A DNA stretch of 64,000 nt from Sphingopyxis sp. (GCF_016704835.1 NZ_JADIZJ010000002.1:248001-312000), one strand, 5' to 3'. Shown: positions 32,975 to 42,221, counted from the first letter of the stretch. Translations and numbers: made by a program. The notes: generated from the letters alone by a model not told the origin.

Positions 32975-34524
32975 GCAGTTTCCCGATCCTTTCGCTGATG
33001 CTCGCGGCCCCCGCGCTCGCCGCCGTCGCCTGTCTCTTCGTTAGCGACAAGACGGCGCGGTGGGTTGCGCTCGGCGCCACGCTGGTCACCTTCGTCCTCG
33101 GCTGTGTGATGTGGGATCAGTTCGACATCGGCGGGCCGCAGTGGCAGTTCACCGAGCGCGCCGACCTGTTCGGCCGTTTCCAGTGGGCGCTCGGCATCGA
33201 CGGTATGGCGCTGATGCTCATCATGCTCAGCGTCTTCCTGATGCCGCTCTGCATCCTCGCCAGCTGGGACGCGATCAAGAGCCGTGTCGGGCTCTACATG
33301 GCGATGTTCCTCGTCATGGAAACGATCATGATCGGCGTGTTCTGCGCCCAAGATTTGCTGCTGTTCTACATCTTCTTCGAGGCTGGCCTGATCCCGATGT
33401 ATTTCATCATCGGTATCTGGGGCGGCGCGAACCGCAAATATGCGGCGTATAAATTCTTCCTCTATACGCTGCTCGGTTCGGTGCTAATGCTGATCGCGAT
33501 CATTGCGATGATCGCCGAAGCCGGCACGACCGATATCCCGACGCTGCTGAATTATGACTTCCCGCTGGCGATGCAGACGTGGCTGTGGCTCGCCTTCTTC
33601 GCTAGCCTTGCGGTCAAGATGCCGATGTGGCCGGTCCACACCTGGCTTCCCGACGCGCACGTTCAGGCGCCGACCGCAGGCTCGATGATCCTGGCGGGTG
33701 TGCTGCTCAAGCTCGGCGCCTATGGCTTCATCCGCTTCATGATGCCGATGTTCCCCGATGCGTCGGCGCAGCTGATGTGGATCGTTTTCGGCCTGTCGAT
33801 GATTGCAGTGGTTTACACCAGTCTGGTCGCGCTGGCGCAGAGCGACATGAAGAAGCTGATCGCCTATTCGTCGGTCGCGCACATGGCGATCGTCACCGCA
33901 GGCCTGTTCGCATTCAACCAGCAGGGCATCGAAGGCGCGCTGATCATCATGCTCAGCCATGGTGTCGTCTCGGCCGCGCTCTTCTTCTGCGTCGGCGTGA
34001 TCTACGATCGACTCCACACGCGCGAGATCGACCGTTACGGCGGCCTCGCCGTCAACATGCCGGCCTATGCGCTGTTCTTCATGCTGTTCACCATGGCGTC
34101 GATCGGTCTGCCGGGCACCAGCGGTTTCGTCGGCGAGTTCCTGAGCCTCGCAGGCATCTATGAAGCCTCAAGCTGGGTCGCCTTCGTGTGCACCACCGGC
34201 ATCATCCTCGGCGCCGCCTATATGCTCTACCTCTACCGCCGCGTCGTATTCGGCGAACTGACCAAGGACGATGTGAAGGCGATGCCCGACCTCAACGCGC
34301 GCGAATGGACGATCATGGTGCCGCTGGCGGCCGTGGCGCTGTGGATGGGCGTCTATCCCGAAAGCTTCCTCGCGCCGATGCGCGGCGATGTAACAACAGT
34401 CGTCGCGCGGCTCGCTCCGGCCAAGCCTGCCGGCGACGCGCATCTTGCCGCCGGCAAGGCCAAACCCGCCAAGGCGCAGGATGAAACCGCCCACGGATCG
34501 AGCCACGCGGGAGGCGTCCAATGA
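32971..34524 (+). CDS. nuoM: NADH-quinone oxidoreductase subunit M
   Basis: Antiporter-like pump subunit with about fourteen transmembrane helices. The 517-aa protein begins with the GTG at 32971 (SSFPILSLMLAAPALAAVAC) overlapping the restored nuoL stop. Conserved segments are LLLFYIFFEAGLIPMYFIIG (with the key Glu), FFASLAVKMPMWPVHTWLPD (with the key Lys), LLKLGAYGFIRFMMP and MKKLIAYSSVAHMAIV. The C-terminus has an extra Ala/Lys-rich polar tail of about 40 residues after PMRGDVTTVV. Its stop overlaps nuoN (ATGA). As sequenced, it is also in frame with the shifted nuoL. Confidence 0.95.
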   Translation: MSSFPILSLMLAAPALAAVACLFVSDKTARWVALGATLVTFVLGCVMWDQFDIGGPQWQFTERADLFGRFQWALGIDGMALMLIMLSVFLMPLCILASWDAIKSRVGLYMAMFLVMETIMIGVFCAQDLLLFYIFFEAGLIPMYFIIGIWGGANRKYAAYKFFLYTLLGSVLMLIAIIAMIAEAGTTDIPTLLNYDFPLAMQTWLWLAFFASLAVKMPMWPVHTWLPDAHVQAPTAGSMILAGVLLKLGAYGFIRFMMPMFPDASAQLMWIVFGLSMIAVVYTSLVALAQSDMKKLIAYSSVAHMAIVTAGLFAFNQQGIEGALIIMLSHGVVSAALFFCVGVIYDRLHTREIDRYGGLAVNMPAYALFFMLFTMASIGLPGTSGFVGEFLSLAGIYEASSWVAFVCTTGIILGAAYMLYLYRRVVFGELTKDDVKAMPDLNAREWTIMVPLAAVALWMGVYPESFLAPMRGDVTTVVARLAPAKPAGDAHLAAGKAKPAKAQDETAHGSSHAGGVQ

Positions 34525-35954
34525 CCGCCGATCTCGCGCTCATCTGGCCCGAACTGATCCTGACGATCGGCGGGCTCATCACGCTGATGCTTGGAACCTT
34601 CCTGGGCGACCGTCAGGTCGGCATCTATCAGCTCAGCTCGCTGCTCACGCTTGCCGCCGCTGCGGCGGCGGTGGTCGCGCTGTTCGGCATCGATACCACG
34701 GTCTTCTCGGGCACGCTTTCGGTCGACAGTTTCGGCGGTTTCGCCAAACTGCTGATCTACGCCGCAAGCTTCGTCTGCATCATTATCGCGCCGCGCTTCT
34801 TTACCGGCGGGATGCGTGCCGAGTATCCGACGCTGATCCTCTTCGCCGCGCTCGGCATGGGGATCATGGCCTCGTCGCGCGACCTGATGACGCTCTATGT
34901 CGGACTCGAGCTCAACAGCCTTGCCGCTTATGTGCTCGCCAGTTTCATGCGCACCGACGAGCGGTCGACCGAAGCGGGTCTCAAATATTTCGTCCTCGGC
35001 GCTCTCGCGTCGGGCATGCTTCTTTACGGCATCTCGCTGCTTTACGGTTTCACCGGGACAACCGATTTCACCGGGATTGCAGCGACCCTTGGCGGCGAAC
35101 TCAACATCGGGCTGATCTTCGGCATTGTGTTTGTCCTCGCTGGCCTCGGCTTCAAGATCAGTGCCGTGCCGTTCCACATGTGGACGCCCGACGTCTACGA
35201 AGGCGCGCCCACGCCGGTGACGACCTTCTTCGCCACGGCGCCGAAGGTGGCGGCGATGGCGCTGATGACGCGCGTCGTCATCGACGCGATGGGCCCCGCG
35301 ATCGGCGCGTGGCAGCAGATCGTGATCTTCCTGTCGCTCGCCTCGATCATTCTCGGCGCGGTCGGCGCGATCGGACAAAAAAATATCAAGCGACTGCTTG
35401 CCTATTCGTCGATCAACAATGTCGGCTTCATGCTGATCGGCCTCGCTGCCGGCACGCAGCAGGGAGTCGAGGGTGTGCTGACCTATCTGCTCGTCTATGT
35501 CGTCACAACGCTGGGCGCCTTCCTCGTCGTGCTCCAGCTGCGCGATGCCGACGGCAACCAGATCGAGAGCATACCGGCACTCGCCGGCCTGTCGCAGCGG
35601 CGACCCGGCCTGGCCGCGGCCATGGCGGTGTTCATGTTCAGCCTTGCGGGCATCCCGCCGCTGTTCGGCTTCTGGCCGAAATATCTGGTGTTCGAGGCCG
35701 CGGTGGACGCCAACCTCGTGCCGCTGGCGGTCGCGGGTATCGTCGCCTCGGTGATCGGCGCCTTCTATTATATTGCGATCATCAAGATGATGTATTTCGA
35801 CGATAAATCGGACACCGAAATCCCGGCGAGCGGCGGCGTTATCGTCGAGGATGCGGTCATCACCGCAAGCGCGCTTTGGCTCTCGGTCATTGGCTACCTC
35901 TTCATTCCTGTGCTGGCGGTCGTATCGGCCAGCGCCGCGGCGGTGCTGTTCTGA
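34521..35954 (+). CDS. nuoN: NADH-quinone oxidoreductase subunit N
   Basis: Third antiporter-like pump subunit, 477 aa, about fourteen helices. It shows LYVGLELNSLAAYVLASFMR (with the conserved Glu), FKISAVPFHMWTPDVYEGAP (with the conserved Lys), KRLLAYSSINNVGFMLIGLA and FSLAGIPPLFGFWPKYLVF. It ends the complex I gene set. Its stop lies inside the probable start region of birA, so the same transcript likely carries birA-coaX-rnj. Confidence 0.96.
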   Translation: MTADLALIWPELILTIGGLITLMLGTFLGDRQVGIYQLSSLLTLAAAAAAVVALFGIDTTVFSGTLSVDSFGGFAKLLIYAASFVCIIIAPRFFTGGMRAEYPTLILFAALGMGIMASSRDLMTLYVGLELNSLAAYVLASFMRTDERSTEAGLKYFVLGALASGMLLYGISLLYGFTGTTDFTGIAATLGGELNIGLIFGIVFVLAGLGFKISAVPFHMWTPDVYEGAPTPVTTFFATAPKVAAMALMTRVVIDAMGPAIGAWQQIVIFLSLASIILGAVGAIGQKNIKRLLAYSSINNVGFMLIGLAAGTQQGVEGVLTYLLVYVVTTLGAFLVVLQLRDADGNQIESIPALAGLSQRRPGLAAAMAVFMFSLAGIPPLFGFWPKYLVFEAAVDANLVPLAVAGIVASVIGAFYYIAIIKMMYFDDKSDTEIPASGGVIVEDAVITASALWLSVIGYLFIPVLAVVSASAAAVLF

Positions 35955-36679
35955 TACCGCCGATCGAGCGGATAGCGCAGACAGGTTCGACCAATGCCGA
36001 CCTGCTGGCGCGGCTGGCAGGCGGTGAGCATGTCGGCGAGGGCCATTGGCTGATCGCCGACCGCCAGACCGCCGGGCGCGGGCGGCTCGGGCGCGGCTGG
36101 AACGACGGGCCGGGCAACTTCATGGGTTCGACCGCGGTTCATCTGACCATTGGCGACCCGTCACCCTCGACGCTGGCGCTGGTCGCCGGAGTTGCGCTGG
36201 CCAAGACCGTTGCTGCGCTCGCACCGGACATCAATGCGCAGCTCAAATGGCCGAACGACCTGCTGATCAATGGCGCGAAATGCGCGGGCATATTGATGGA
36301 ACGCGCCGGCAATTCTGTCGTGATCGGCATCGGCGTCAACCTGGTTGCCGCCCCTCAATTGGTCGATCGTCCAACGGCGACGCTTGCGGGCGAGGGGGCG
36401 TCGCTCGACCGCGATCATTTTGCCAACGCGCTCGGCATTGCGATGATCGACGCACTGTGGACCTGGCGGCAGGAAGGGGTCGCCAGCATCGTCCGTGCCT
36501 GGTTGCCGTTGGCACACCCCCTTGGTACGCCGCTACGCGTTTCCGAGCAGGGTATCGACGGGACTTTTGACGGCGTTGCCGACGACGGCGCGCTGCGCTT
36601 GCGCGTGGCGGGCGGGGAGACCATGCTGATCCATGCTGGCGATGTCGAACTGCGCCGTCCCGTCGAGGAAGAGAAATAA
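35951..36679 (+). CDS. birA: Biotin--[acetyl-CoA-carboxylase] ligase
   Basis: Attaches biotin to carboxylase carrier domains. The 242-aa protein lacks the N-terminal DNA-binding domain of E. coli BirA, so it is a ligase only. The ligase motifs are ERIAQTGSTNADLLARL, ADRQTAGRGRLGRGWN (biotinyl-AMP loop), and NAQLKWPNDLLINGAKCAGI, with GIGVNLV and a C-terminal SH3-like part. The homologous region starts right at the nuoN stop. No ATG or GTG is in frame there; a CTG at 35951 overlapping the nuoN TGA, or a TTG at 35876 well inside nuoN, would have to serve. I mark the CTG position. coaX starts two bases after. Confidence 0.88.
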   Translation: MIPPIERIAQTGSTNADLLARLAGGEHVGEGHWLIADRQTAGRGRLGRGWNDGPGNFMGSTAVHLTIGDPSPSTLALVAGVALAKTVAALAPDINAQLKWPNDLLINGAKCAGILMERAGNSVVIGIGVNLVAAPQLVDRPTATLAGEGASLDRDHFANALGIAMIDALWTWRQEGVASIVRAWLPLAHPLGTPLRVSEQGIDGTFDGVADDGALRLRVAGGETMLIHAGDVELRRPVEEEK

Positions 36680-36680
36680 G

Positions 36681-37466
36681 ATGCTGCTCGCAATCGATGT
36701 CGGCAACACCAACGCCAAATTCGCTCTGTTCGATGGATCGACGCTGCACGCGCGTTGGCGCATTGCGACCGATGACCGGCGTACCGCCGACGAGTATATG
36801 GTGTGGCTCGACCAGTTGCTGCGCATCGAGGGCCATGACCGTACTCAGGTCGATGCGGTCATCATTTCGACCGTCGTCCCCCGCGCACTGCACAATCTGC
36901 AACTGCTGGCGGTCAAATATTTCGGTGTCGATGCGCTGGTTGCCGGACGCGAGCCGGTGACGTGGGGCATCGCGCTCAAGGTTGAGGAGCCGCGCTCGGT
37001 CGGCGCCGACCGAGCGGTCAACGCGATCGCGGCGCAGGCGGTCGAGCCCGGCAAGGACAAGCTGGTGATCAGCTTTGGTACCGCAACGACGCTCGACCAT
37101 ATCGGTCCCGACGGCGCCTATCTGGGCGGCATTATTGCGCCCGGGGTGAACCTGTCGCTCGAAGCGCTGGTTGCGGCCGCCGCCAAGCTTCCGCGTATCG
37201 CAATCGAGGCACCCACGACCCCCAGCGTCATTGGCCGGACCACCGAAAGCCAGATGCTGATCGGAGTCTATTGGGGTTATGTATCAATGATGGAAGGCCT
37301 AATAGGGCGTATGAAATCCGAAATCGGCAAACCTCTCACCGTCATCGCGACCGGCGGCCTTGCAACCTTGTTCCAGGAACAGGCGCATCTGTTCGACCGC
37401 ATCGAACCTGATCTGACGCTCAACGGCCTGATGCACCTTTATGCCCAGCGGGGGACCACTGCATGA
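36681..37466 (+). CDS. coaX: Type III pantothenate kinase
   Basis: First step of CoA synthesis, phosphorylating pantothenate. The 261-aa protein of the ASKHA fold has phosphate motif 1 MLLAIDVGNTNAKFALFDG, GADRAVNAIAA (substrate side), VISFGTATTLDHIGPDGAYL (phosphate 2) and VIATGGLATLF near the end. The ATG at 36681 follows AAGAGAAATAAG; a longer start would lie within birA. CoaX enzymes usually need a monovalent cation and are insensitive to CoA feedback. Its stop overlaps rnj (ATGA). Confidence 0.95.
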   Translation: MLLAIDVGNTNAKFALFDGSTLHARWRIATDDRRTADEYMVWLDQLLRIEGHDRTQVDAVIISTVVPRALHNLQLLAVKYFGVDALVAGREPVTWGIALKVEEPRSVGADRAVNAIAAQAVEPGKDKLVISFGTATTLDHIGPDGAYLGGIIAPGVNLSLEALVAAAAKLPRIAIEAPTTPSVIGRTTESQMLIGVYWGYVSMMEGLIGRMKSEIGKPLTVIATGGLATLFQEQAHLFDRIEPDLTLNGLMHLYAQRGTTA

Positions 37467-39097
37467 CCGTTCCCGGCAAGGAGCTGCTGTTCCTCGCGCT
37501 CGGTGGGTCGGGCGAGATCGGCATGAACGCCAATCTCTATGGCTGCGACGGCAAATGGATCATGCTCGACTTGGGCGTGACATTCGGCACCCATGATTAT
37601 CCCGGCATCGACATCATCATGCCCGATCTGGAGTTTATCGAGGACCGCAAGCAAGATCTGCTCGGCATCATCCTGACCCATGGCCATGAGGACCATATCG
37701 GCGCCTTGCCCTATCTCGCCGCCGATCTCGGCGTGCCCCTCTACGCCAATCGCTTCACCGCCGGGCTGATTGCCAACAAGCTGGCGGAGGAAGGGCTGGA
37801 GAAAGAGGTCAAGATCAAGACCGTCGATATCGACGCGCATTTCCAGCTTGGCCCGTTCGGTATCCGCCTGATGCCGCTGGCGCACTCGATCCTCGAGATG
37901 AGCGCAGCGGTGATCGACACGCCTTATGGCCGCGTATTCCACACCGGCGACTGGAAACTCGACGCCGATCCGGTGCTTGGCACGCCGTCGAGCGCCGCGG
38001 CGCTGACCGCGATCGGCGACGAAGGCGTCGATTTCCTGGTGGGCGATTCGACCAATGCGTTCAATCCCGAGGCGTCGGGCAGCGAGGGCGATCTGTATGA
38101 CGGATTGCTCACCGCGGTCGGCAATGCCAAGGGGCGGGTCATCGTCACGACCTTTGCCTCGAACGCGGCGCGCCTCAAAACGCTGGGGCGCGTAGCCACT
38201 GCGACCGGGCGCACCCTGTGCGTCGCGGGGCGGTCGCTCGACCGCATTTTGGGGGTGGCGCGCTCGGTCGGTTATTTGAAGGACTTTCCACCGACGGTTG
38301 ATTTCGACGAGGCGATGCGCCTGCCGCGCGACAAGGTCATGGTGATCGCAACCGGCGGGCAGGGCGAACCGCGCGCTGCGCTGGCGCGCATGGCAGCGGA
38401 CAGCCACCAGATCAAGCTCGCGCCCGGCGATACCGTCGTCTTTTCATCGAAGCAGATCCCCGGCAACGAAGTCGCAATCGGGCGGATCATGAATCAGCTG
38501 GCCGCGAAGGACATTCTGACCGTCACCGAAAAACAGGCGCATATCCATGTCAGTGGCCATCCGGGGCAGCCCGAACTGGCAGCGCTCTATGGCTGGCTGC
38601 GGCCGAAACTGGTGGTGCCGGTCCATGGCGAAATTCGCCACATGCACGAGCAAGCGCGCTTCGCGCTCGAAAAGGGCGTTCCCGACGCGCTGATCCAGGA
38701 AAATGGCGACCTGGTGCGGCTGGCACCCGGCCCGGCCAAAATCCTCGAGCGCGTTCGCGCCGGACGGCTGATCCTCGACGGTGACGTCATCCTGCCCGCC
38801 GATGGCGAGACGATCAACGAGCGCCGCAAGCTGGCGCTGCATGGGCATATAACCGTTGCGGTCATCTTTACTGGCAAGCGGTTTACCGAAGTCGCGATCA
38901 GCTATCGCGGCGTTCCGGTCGAGGATGAGCGTGAAGCCTTTATCGATGAGATGCGCGGAGCCGCGGAGAAGGCGGCACTGGTTCCGGCCAAGGAGCAGGA
39001 AAAAATGCGCGAGGCGATCCGGCTCAGCGTGCGCCGCGTCGCGACCGATTGGACCGGTAAAAAGCCGGTTGTCGATGTCATGCTCGTGCAGCTCTGA
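37463..39097 (+). CDS. rnj: Ribonuclease J
   Basis: A metallo-beta-lactamase/beta-CASP nuclease with 5'-3' exo- and endonuclease activity, used in alphaproteobacteria for rRNA and mRNA processing. The 544-aa protein has the Zn motif LTHGHEDHIGALPYLAADLG (HxHxDH), further ligands in RLMPLAHSILEMSA and FHTGDWKLD, the beta-CASP domain (VGDSTNAFNPEASGSEGD, VIATGGQGEPRAALARMA), and IHVSGHPGQPELAALYGWLR with VPVHGEIRHMHEQARFA. It overlaps coaX by four bases and is followed by DUF1467. Confidence 0.95.
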   Translation: MTVPGKELLFLALGGSGEIGMNANLYGCDGKWIMLDLGVTFGTHDYPGIDIIMPDLEFIEDRKQDLLGIILTHGHEDHIGALPYLAADLGVPLYANRFTAGLIANKLAEEGLEKEVKIKTVDIDAHFQLGPFGIRLMPLAHSILEMSAAVIDTPYGRVFHTGDWKLDADPVLGTPSSAAALTAIGDEGVDFLVGDSTNAFNPEASGSEGDLYDGLLTAVGNAKGRVIVTTFASNAARLKTLGRVATATGRTLCVAGRSLDRILGVARSVGYLKDFPPTVDFDEAMRLPRDKVMVIATGGQGEPRAALARMAADSHQIKLAPGDTVVFSSKQIPGNEVAIGRIMNQLAAKDILTVTEKQAHIHVSGHPGQPELAALYGWLRPKLVVPVHGEIRHMHEQARFALEKGVPDALIQENGDLVRLAPGPAKILERVRAGRLILDGDVILPADGETINERRKLALHGHITVAVIFTGKRFTEVAISYRGVPVEDEREAFIDEMRGAAEKAALVPAKEQEKMREAIRLSVRRVATDWTGKKPVVDVMLVQL

Positions 39098-39111
39098 ACG
39101 GACTTACGACA

Positions 39112-39372
39112 ATGAAATGGACTTCTGCCCTCGCCATCTATTCGCTGTTCTTGGCGCTCAGCGCCTTTTTCGTGCTGCCCTTCCACGGTCGCAAGGCGAG
39201 CGACGACGAAGCTCCGCTGATCAAGGGTCAGGACCGCGGCGCGCCCGCGGTGTTCCGTCCGGCGCGCATCTTGCTCCAGATGACGATCGTCGCGACGGTC
39301 GGCTTCGTCATCTACTACGTCGCTTATGTGAACGGCTGGGTTAATCCCGACGTAGTGAGCGGGCGGGCCTGA
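39112..39372 (+). CDS. DUF1467 family membrane protein
   Basis: An 86-aa protein with two transmembrane helices (about residues 4-24, TSALAIYSLFLALSAFFVLP, and 52-72, ILLQMTIVATVGFVIYYVAY) joined by a charged loop with DEAPLIKGQDRGAPA. DUF1467 proteins are found mainly in alphaproteobacteria, often near RNase J or complex I genes; function unknown. It lies 14 bp after rnj and is probably the last gene of the long nuo transcript, followed by a hairpin at 39380-39400. Confidence 0.87.
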   Translation: MKWTSALAIYSLFLALSAFFVLPFHGRKASDDEAPLIKGQDRGAPAVFRPARILLQMTIVATVGFVIYYVAYVNGWVNPDVVSGRA

Positions 39373-39379
39373 CGACCGA

Positions 39380-39400
39380 CGGGATCGATTTCCGATCCCG
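39380..39400 (+). terminator. Hairpin after DUF1467
   Basis: CGGGATCG (39380-39387), five-base loop ATTTC, CGATCCCG (39393-39400): a perfect 8-bp stem eight bases after the DUF1467 stop. There is no T-run, so intrinsic termination is uncertain. Its place between convergent genes supports a transcript-end role. Confidence 0.45.
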
Positions 39401-39420
39401 AATTGTGTGCTTTGGCGCTG

Positions 39421-39706
39421 TTAAGCGACGATGAAACGAGCGTCGAGGCCACGCTGGCTCGTTGCGTCAGCAAACGCCTTGGACACCTTTTTGAACAACG
39501 CCGTCATATCGGGTAGCTGAACGATCCGTGTTCCGCACAACAACGCTCAGTGGAGGCCTGACTTCGTTTATGTCGCTGGTAAGGCTGTCCCAAAGCGCAT
39601 CGAGGTTGTGCCCATGCCAGCTCGACGAACCCAGCGCCGATAAAAGCGTCGAATAGAAGTCGGCTTCAGACGACCATGCCGATGCATCAAGGTCTATGAT
39701 CTTCAT
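39421..39706 (-). pseudogene. Barstar-family protein, frameshifted
   Basis: Barstar-like proteins bind and block barnase-type RNases. The ATG at 39706 gives MKIIDLDASAWSSEADFYST, then SWHGHNLDALWDSLTSDINE and PPLSVVVRNTD, a clear barstar N-terminal and central part. Translation then runs out of frame to a stop at 39467. In the +1 frame the expected end appears (QLPDMTALFKKVSKAFADAT, then RGLDARFIVA, stop at 39421). Deleting one base of the AA pair at 39520-39521 (plus strand) joins both into a 94-aa protein. No barnase or other RNase toxin is encoded next to it. This is either a sequencing error or a recently broken orphan antitoxin. Confidence 0.75.
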
Positions 39707-39780
39707 GTCGCGACAATGCATCACGTCAGCAACTCACGCAATCGATCGAAAGCAGCGACGTCGGTCTGCTCAATACCTTC

Positions 39781-42153
39781 CTAGTTACGCAACCGATCAA
39801 TCGCCTGCGCCAGCGCCACATACAGCTTGCCGATATCCGACGACAGCAAGGTTACGCTGATTGCCGACCCGTCGCGCGCGCCGATCAGCAGGCGCAGCAT
39901 CGCTTCGAAATCATGAATGAACTGGTTCACCGACGCGTGGAAACCATCGTCATTCTGGTAGAGCCGCAGAATTTCCTTTGCCTCGCCGTTTTCGATCAGC
40001 TTGACCGCGCGGCGCGCGAACACGCCGCGGTCGCCCTTCAGATAGGCGTCCCATGCCGTGTCGCTGACTTCGGTCGACAGGATTTTGGTGACGTCGATCG
40101 CGGTCGATTTCAGCGCCTCGGTCAGTAGGCCGACCTGTTTGGCGAGCGAGTCGCGGTCGGATGCGGCGATCGCCTGTTCGGCTTCGGCGACGCGCTGCTC
40201 GACGCTGGCGCTGGTGTCCATGATCGTGATCAGCTGGCGCATCAAACGGTCGGCGGCGCCGTTCGCTGCTGCGACCGCGCGCGCCGATGCTTCTTCGATC
40301 GCTGTCAGCTGCGCCATGATTTCGTTCTTGAACGCGGCGTCGATGGCCTCCGTCGCGGTCGCCTGCATCGCTTCGCGCGCACCGGACACCAGCTTTTCGA
40401 GCGTGAGTCGCGCTTCGTCGGCAGCCGAATCTGCGGTGGCGCGCACTTCACCAAGCGTCGCGATCATTCGCGCGCCGCCCTGTTCGGCAAATTCATCGGC
40501 GCCGTCGCGCAGCTTCGCCAGCGCGGCTTCGGCATCGGCGAGCGAGCCGTTGATACGATCGACGAGCTCCTGCTGGCTCGTTGCATGCCCCGCCATCTGT
40601 ACTTCGTTTGCCTTGAGCGTCGCTTGCACCGCGTTGACGTGCGACATCGTCGACTGCGCGACGAGTTCGGACGCATCGAGCATTGGGCGCAATTGCGCCA
40701 GCGCGGACTGCGTCGTCTTGCCGTGCGATTTCATGCGGTCGAGTGCGCGCGGCAGCGTCTCGTCAAGCTCGCGCGTCACTGCGTCGAGCGCGAGGAGCAG
40801 CGATTCGGCGTGCGTGATCAACTGATGCGCCGACGCATTACCGCTTTGTACTTCCTGCATAAAGGCATTCAGCTGCGCTTTGGTGTCATCGATCGAACGG
40901 CCAATAACGCCAGTGCTGGCGCTGACGCTGACGTCGAGCAATTCCAACTGCTGCGCGACATCGGTGACATGCGCGGTGATCCGCGTCGCCAGCGCGTCGC
41001 TGGCGTCGGCGTGAGCAGACAGCTGTGCGCCCATCGCATCGCCTGCATCGCGTGCGGCGGTCAGCTTGGCGTCCATCTGCGCTGCGGCCGTATCGACGCC
41101 GTCGCGGAACAGGCGCCAGCTTTCGTCCATCTGCGCGGTGACGGTAGCGACGGTTGACGTCATATCGTCGCGCGCGCTGGCGCTGGCGCTGGTCATTCGC
41201 GCGAGCGCCGCGTCATGCGCGGTGCTGACCTGGGTGGAAGCGGCGAGCAGGCCGGTTTCGGTCTCCTTGCTCTGCTCCTGCAGCGCAACGATCGCTTCCA
41301 AAATGCTGGCGGTCGCGGTCTCACCGGTTTGCGCCGTTTTGCCAGCTGCTTCGCCGAGTTCGGCAAGCTTGGCTTCGAGGCTGGCGCCCTGCTGGTGCGC
41401 GACGAGCCCGGCTTCGCGGAAATTGACTGCGAGCCGCTGCGCGACATCGTCGATCCTCGGCAGGCCCGCGAGCAGCCCGTCCATGCGCTGCAAAGCGACG
41501 TCGCCCGAGCGCGCGAGCTGGTCGTGTGCATTGGCGATCACTGACGCGTTGCTAGCCAGCTTGTCGCTGCTTTCGTTGAGCCGCATCACGGTATCGAGCC
41601 CGAGCTGCTGGACGATTTTGGCCTGCTCGCCAAGCTGTTTTTGCGCGTCAGCCAGATGCAGGCCGAGCGAGTGCATTGATTGATTGAGCGCCAAATTTTC
41701 GTCGCGAAGCGCCGTCGCAACACGAGCGAAGCGCGCCTGTTCGGAACGACCCGAGCGCAGCAGCACCATCCACAGCACCGCAAGCAGCGTCAGCGGCGTA
41801 GCGATCGTCGCGACGAGCGTCGGCCAGTCGGCAAGCGCGGGGCTGCGTGCAAAGCTGTCCGTCGCCACGGCAAGCGCGAATCCTGTCCAGGCGATACCCA
41901 GCAGAACGAGCAAGGCAGGGGCGACACGATCGCGCCGCGCCGAAGCCTGTTGCCCTGCTTGTTCCACATAGTCGATGACATCTTCGGCCACGGTCAGCGG
42001 CGACATGTCGAGCCATTCGCGTTCAACCGGTGCAGCCGCTTCGGGTGCAGGCGCCGTTTCAGGCGGCGCGGCGTCGGCCTGCGCGGCGCTGTCAGCTTCC
42101 AGGATTTTGGCGGAATCCCGCCACAATCCGACGATCTTCTTGTCCCCCGTCAT
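39781..42153 (-). CDS. Large membrane-anchored coiled-coil protein
   Basis: A 790-aa protein with no enzyme motif that I recognise. Residues 1-75 are an Ala/Pro/Glu-rich cytoplasmic lead. Two transmembrane helices follow (about 77-100, ALLVLLGIAWTGFALAVATD, and 110-133, LVATIATPLTLLAVLWMVLL). Residues about 140-700 are almost purely helical with Ala/Gln/Asp-rich heptads like chemoreceptor or apolipoprotein-type rods. The last 90 residues (EILRLYQNDDGFHASVNQFI, then IGARDGSAISVTLLSSDIGK) look like a small globular cap. I recall similar proteins in sphingomonads. A scaffold or envelope-spanning role is inferred. It is divergent from a small HPt-like gene 68 bp away. The frame after its TAG stays open for another 19 codons. 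Confidence 0.8.
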   Translation of the reverse strand: MTGDKKIVGLWRDSAKILEADSAAQADAAPPETAPAPEAAAPVEREWLDMSPLTVAEDVIDYVEQAGQQASARRDRVAPALLVLLGIAWTGFALAVATDSFARSPALADWPTLVATIATPLTLLAVLWMVLLRSGRSEQARFARVATALRDENLALNQSMHSLGLHLADAQKQLGEQAKIVQQLGLDTVMRLNESSDKLASNASVIANAHDQLARSGDVALQRMDGLLAGLPRIDDVAQRLAVNFREAGLVAHQQGASLEAKLAELGEAAGKTAQTGETATASILEAIVALQEQSKETETGLLAASTQVSTAHDAALARMTSASASARDDMTSTVATVTAQMDESWRLFRDGVDTAAAQMDAKLTAARDAGDAMGAQLSAHADASDALATRITAHVTDVAQQLELLDVSVSASTGVIGRSIDDTKAQLNAFMQEVQSGNASAHQLITHAESLLLALDAVTRELDETLPRALDRMKSHGKTTQSALAQLRPMLDASELVAQSTMSHVNAVQATLKANEVQMAGHATSQQELVDRINGSLADAEAALAKLRDGADEFAEQGGARMIATLGEVRATADSAADEARLTLEKLVSGAREAMQATATEAIDAAFKNEIMAQLTAIEEASARAVAAANGAADRLMRQLITIMDTSASVEQRVAEAEQAIAASDRDSLAKQVGLLTEALKSTAIDVTKILSTEVSDTAWDAYLKGDRGVFARRAVKLIENGEAKEILRLYQNDDGFHASVNQFIHDFEAMLRLLIGARDGSAISVTLLSSDIGKLYVALAQAIDRLRN

Positions 42154-42221
42154 CCCGCCATCTTAGCACCAAATGGCCGTCTTGAAACGGAAACTTAACC
42201 ACAAGCTGCCAACCCTGTGGA

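Noticed and set aside
30946..34524. A genuine NuoL-NuoM fusion gene
   Set aside because: The join is not homologous to either protein, while the neighbouring frame contains the normal NuoL last helix, stop and GTGA overlap with nuoM. A one-base error in G5 is simpler.
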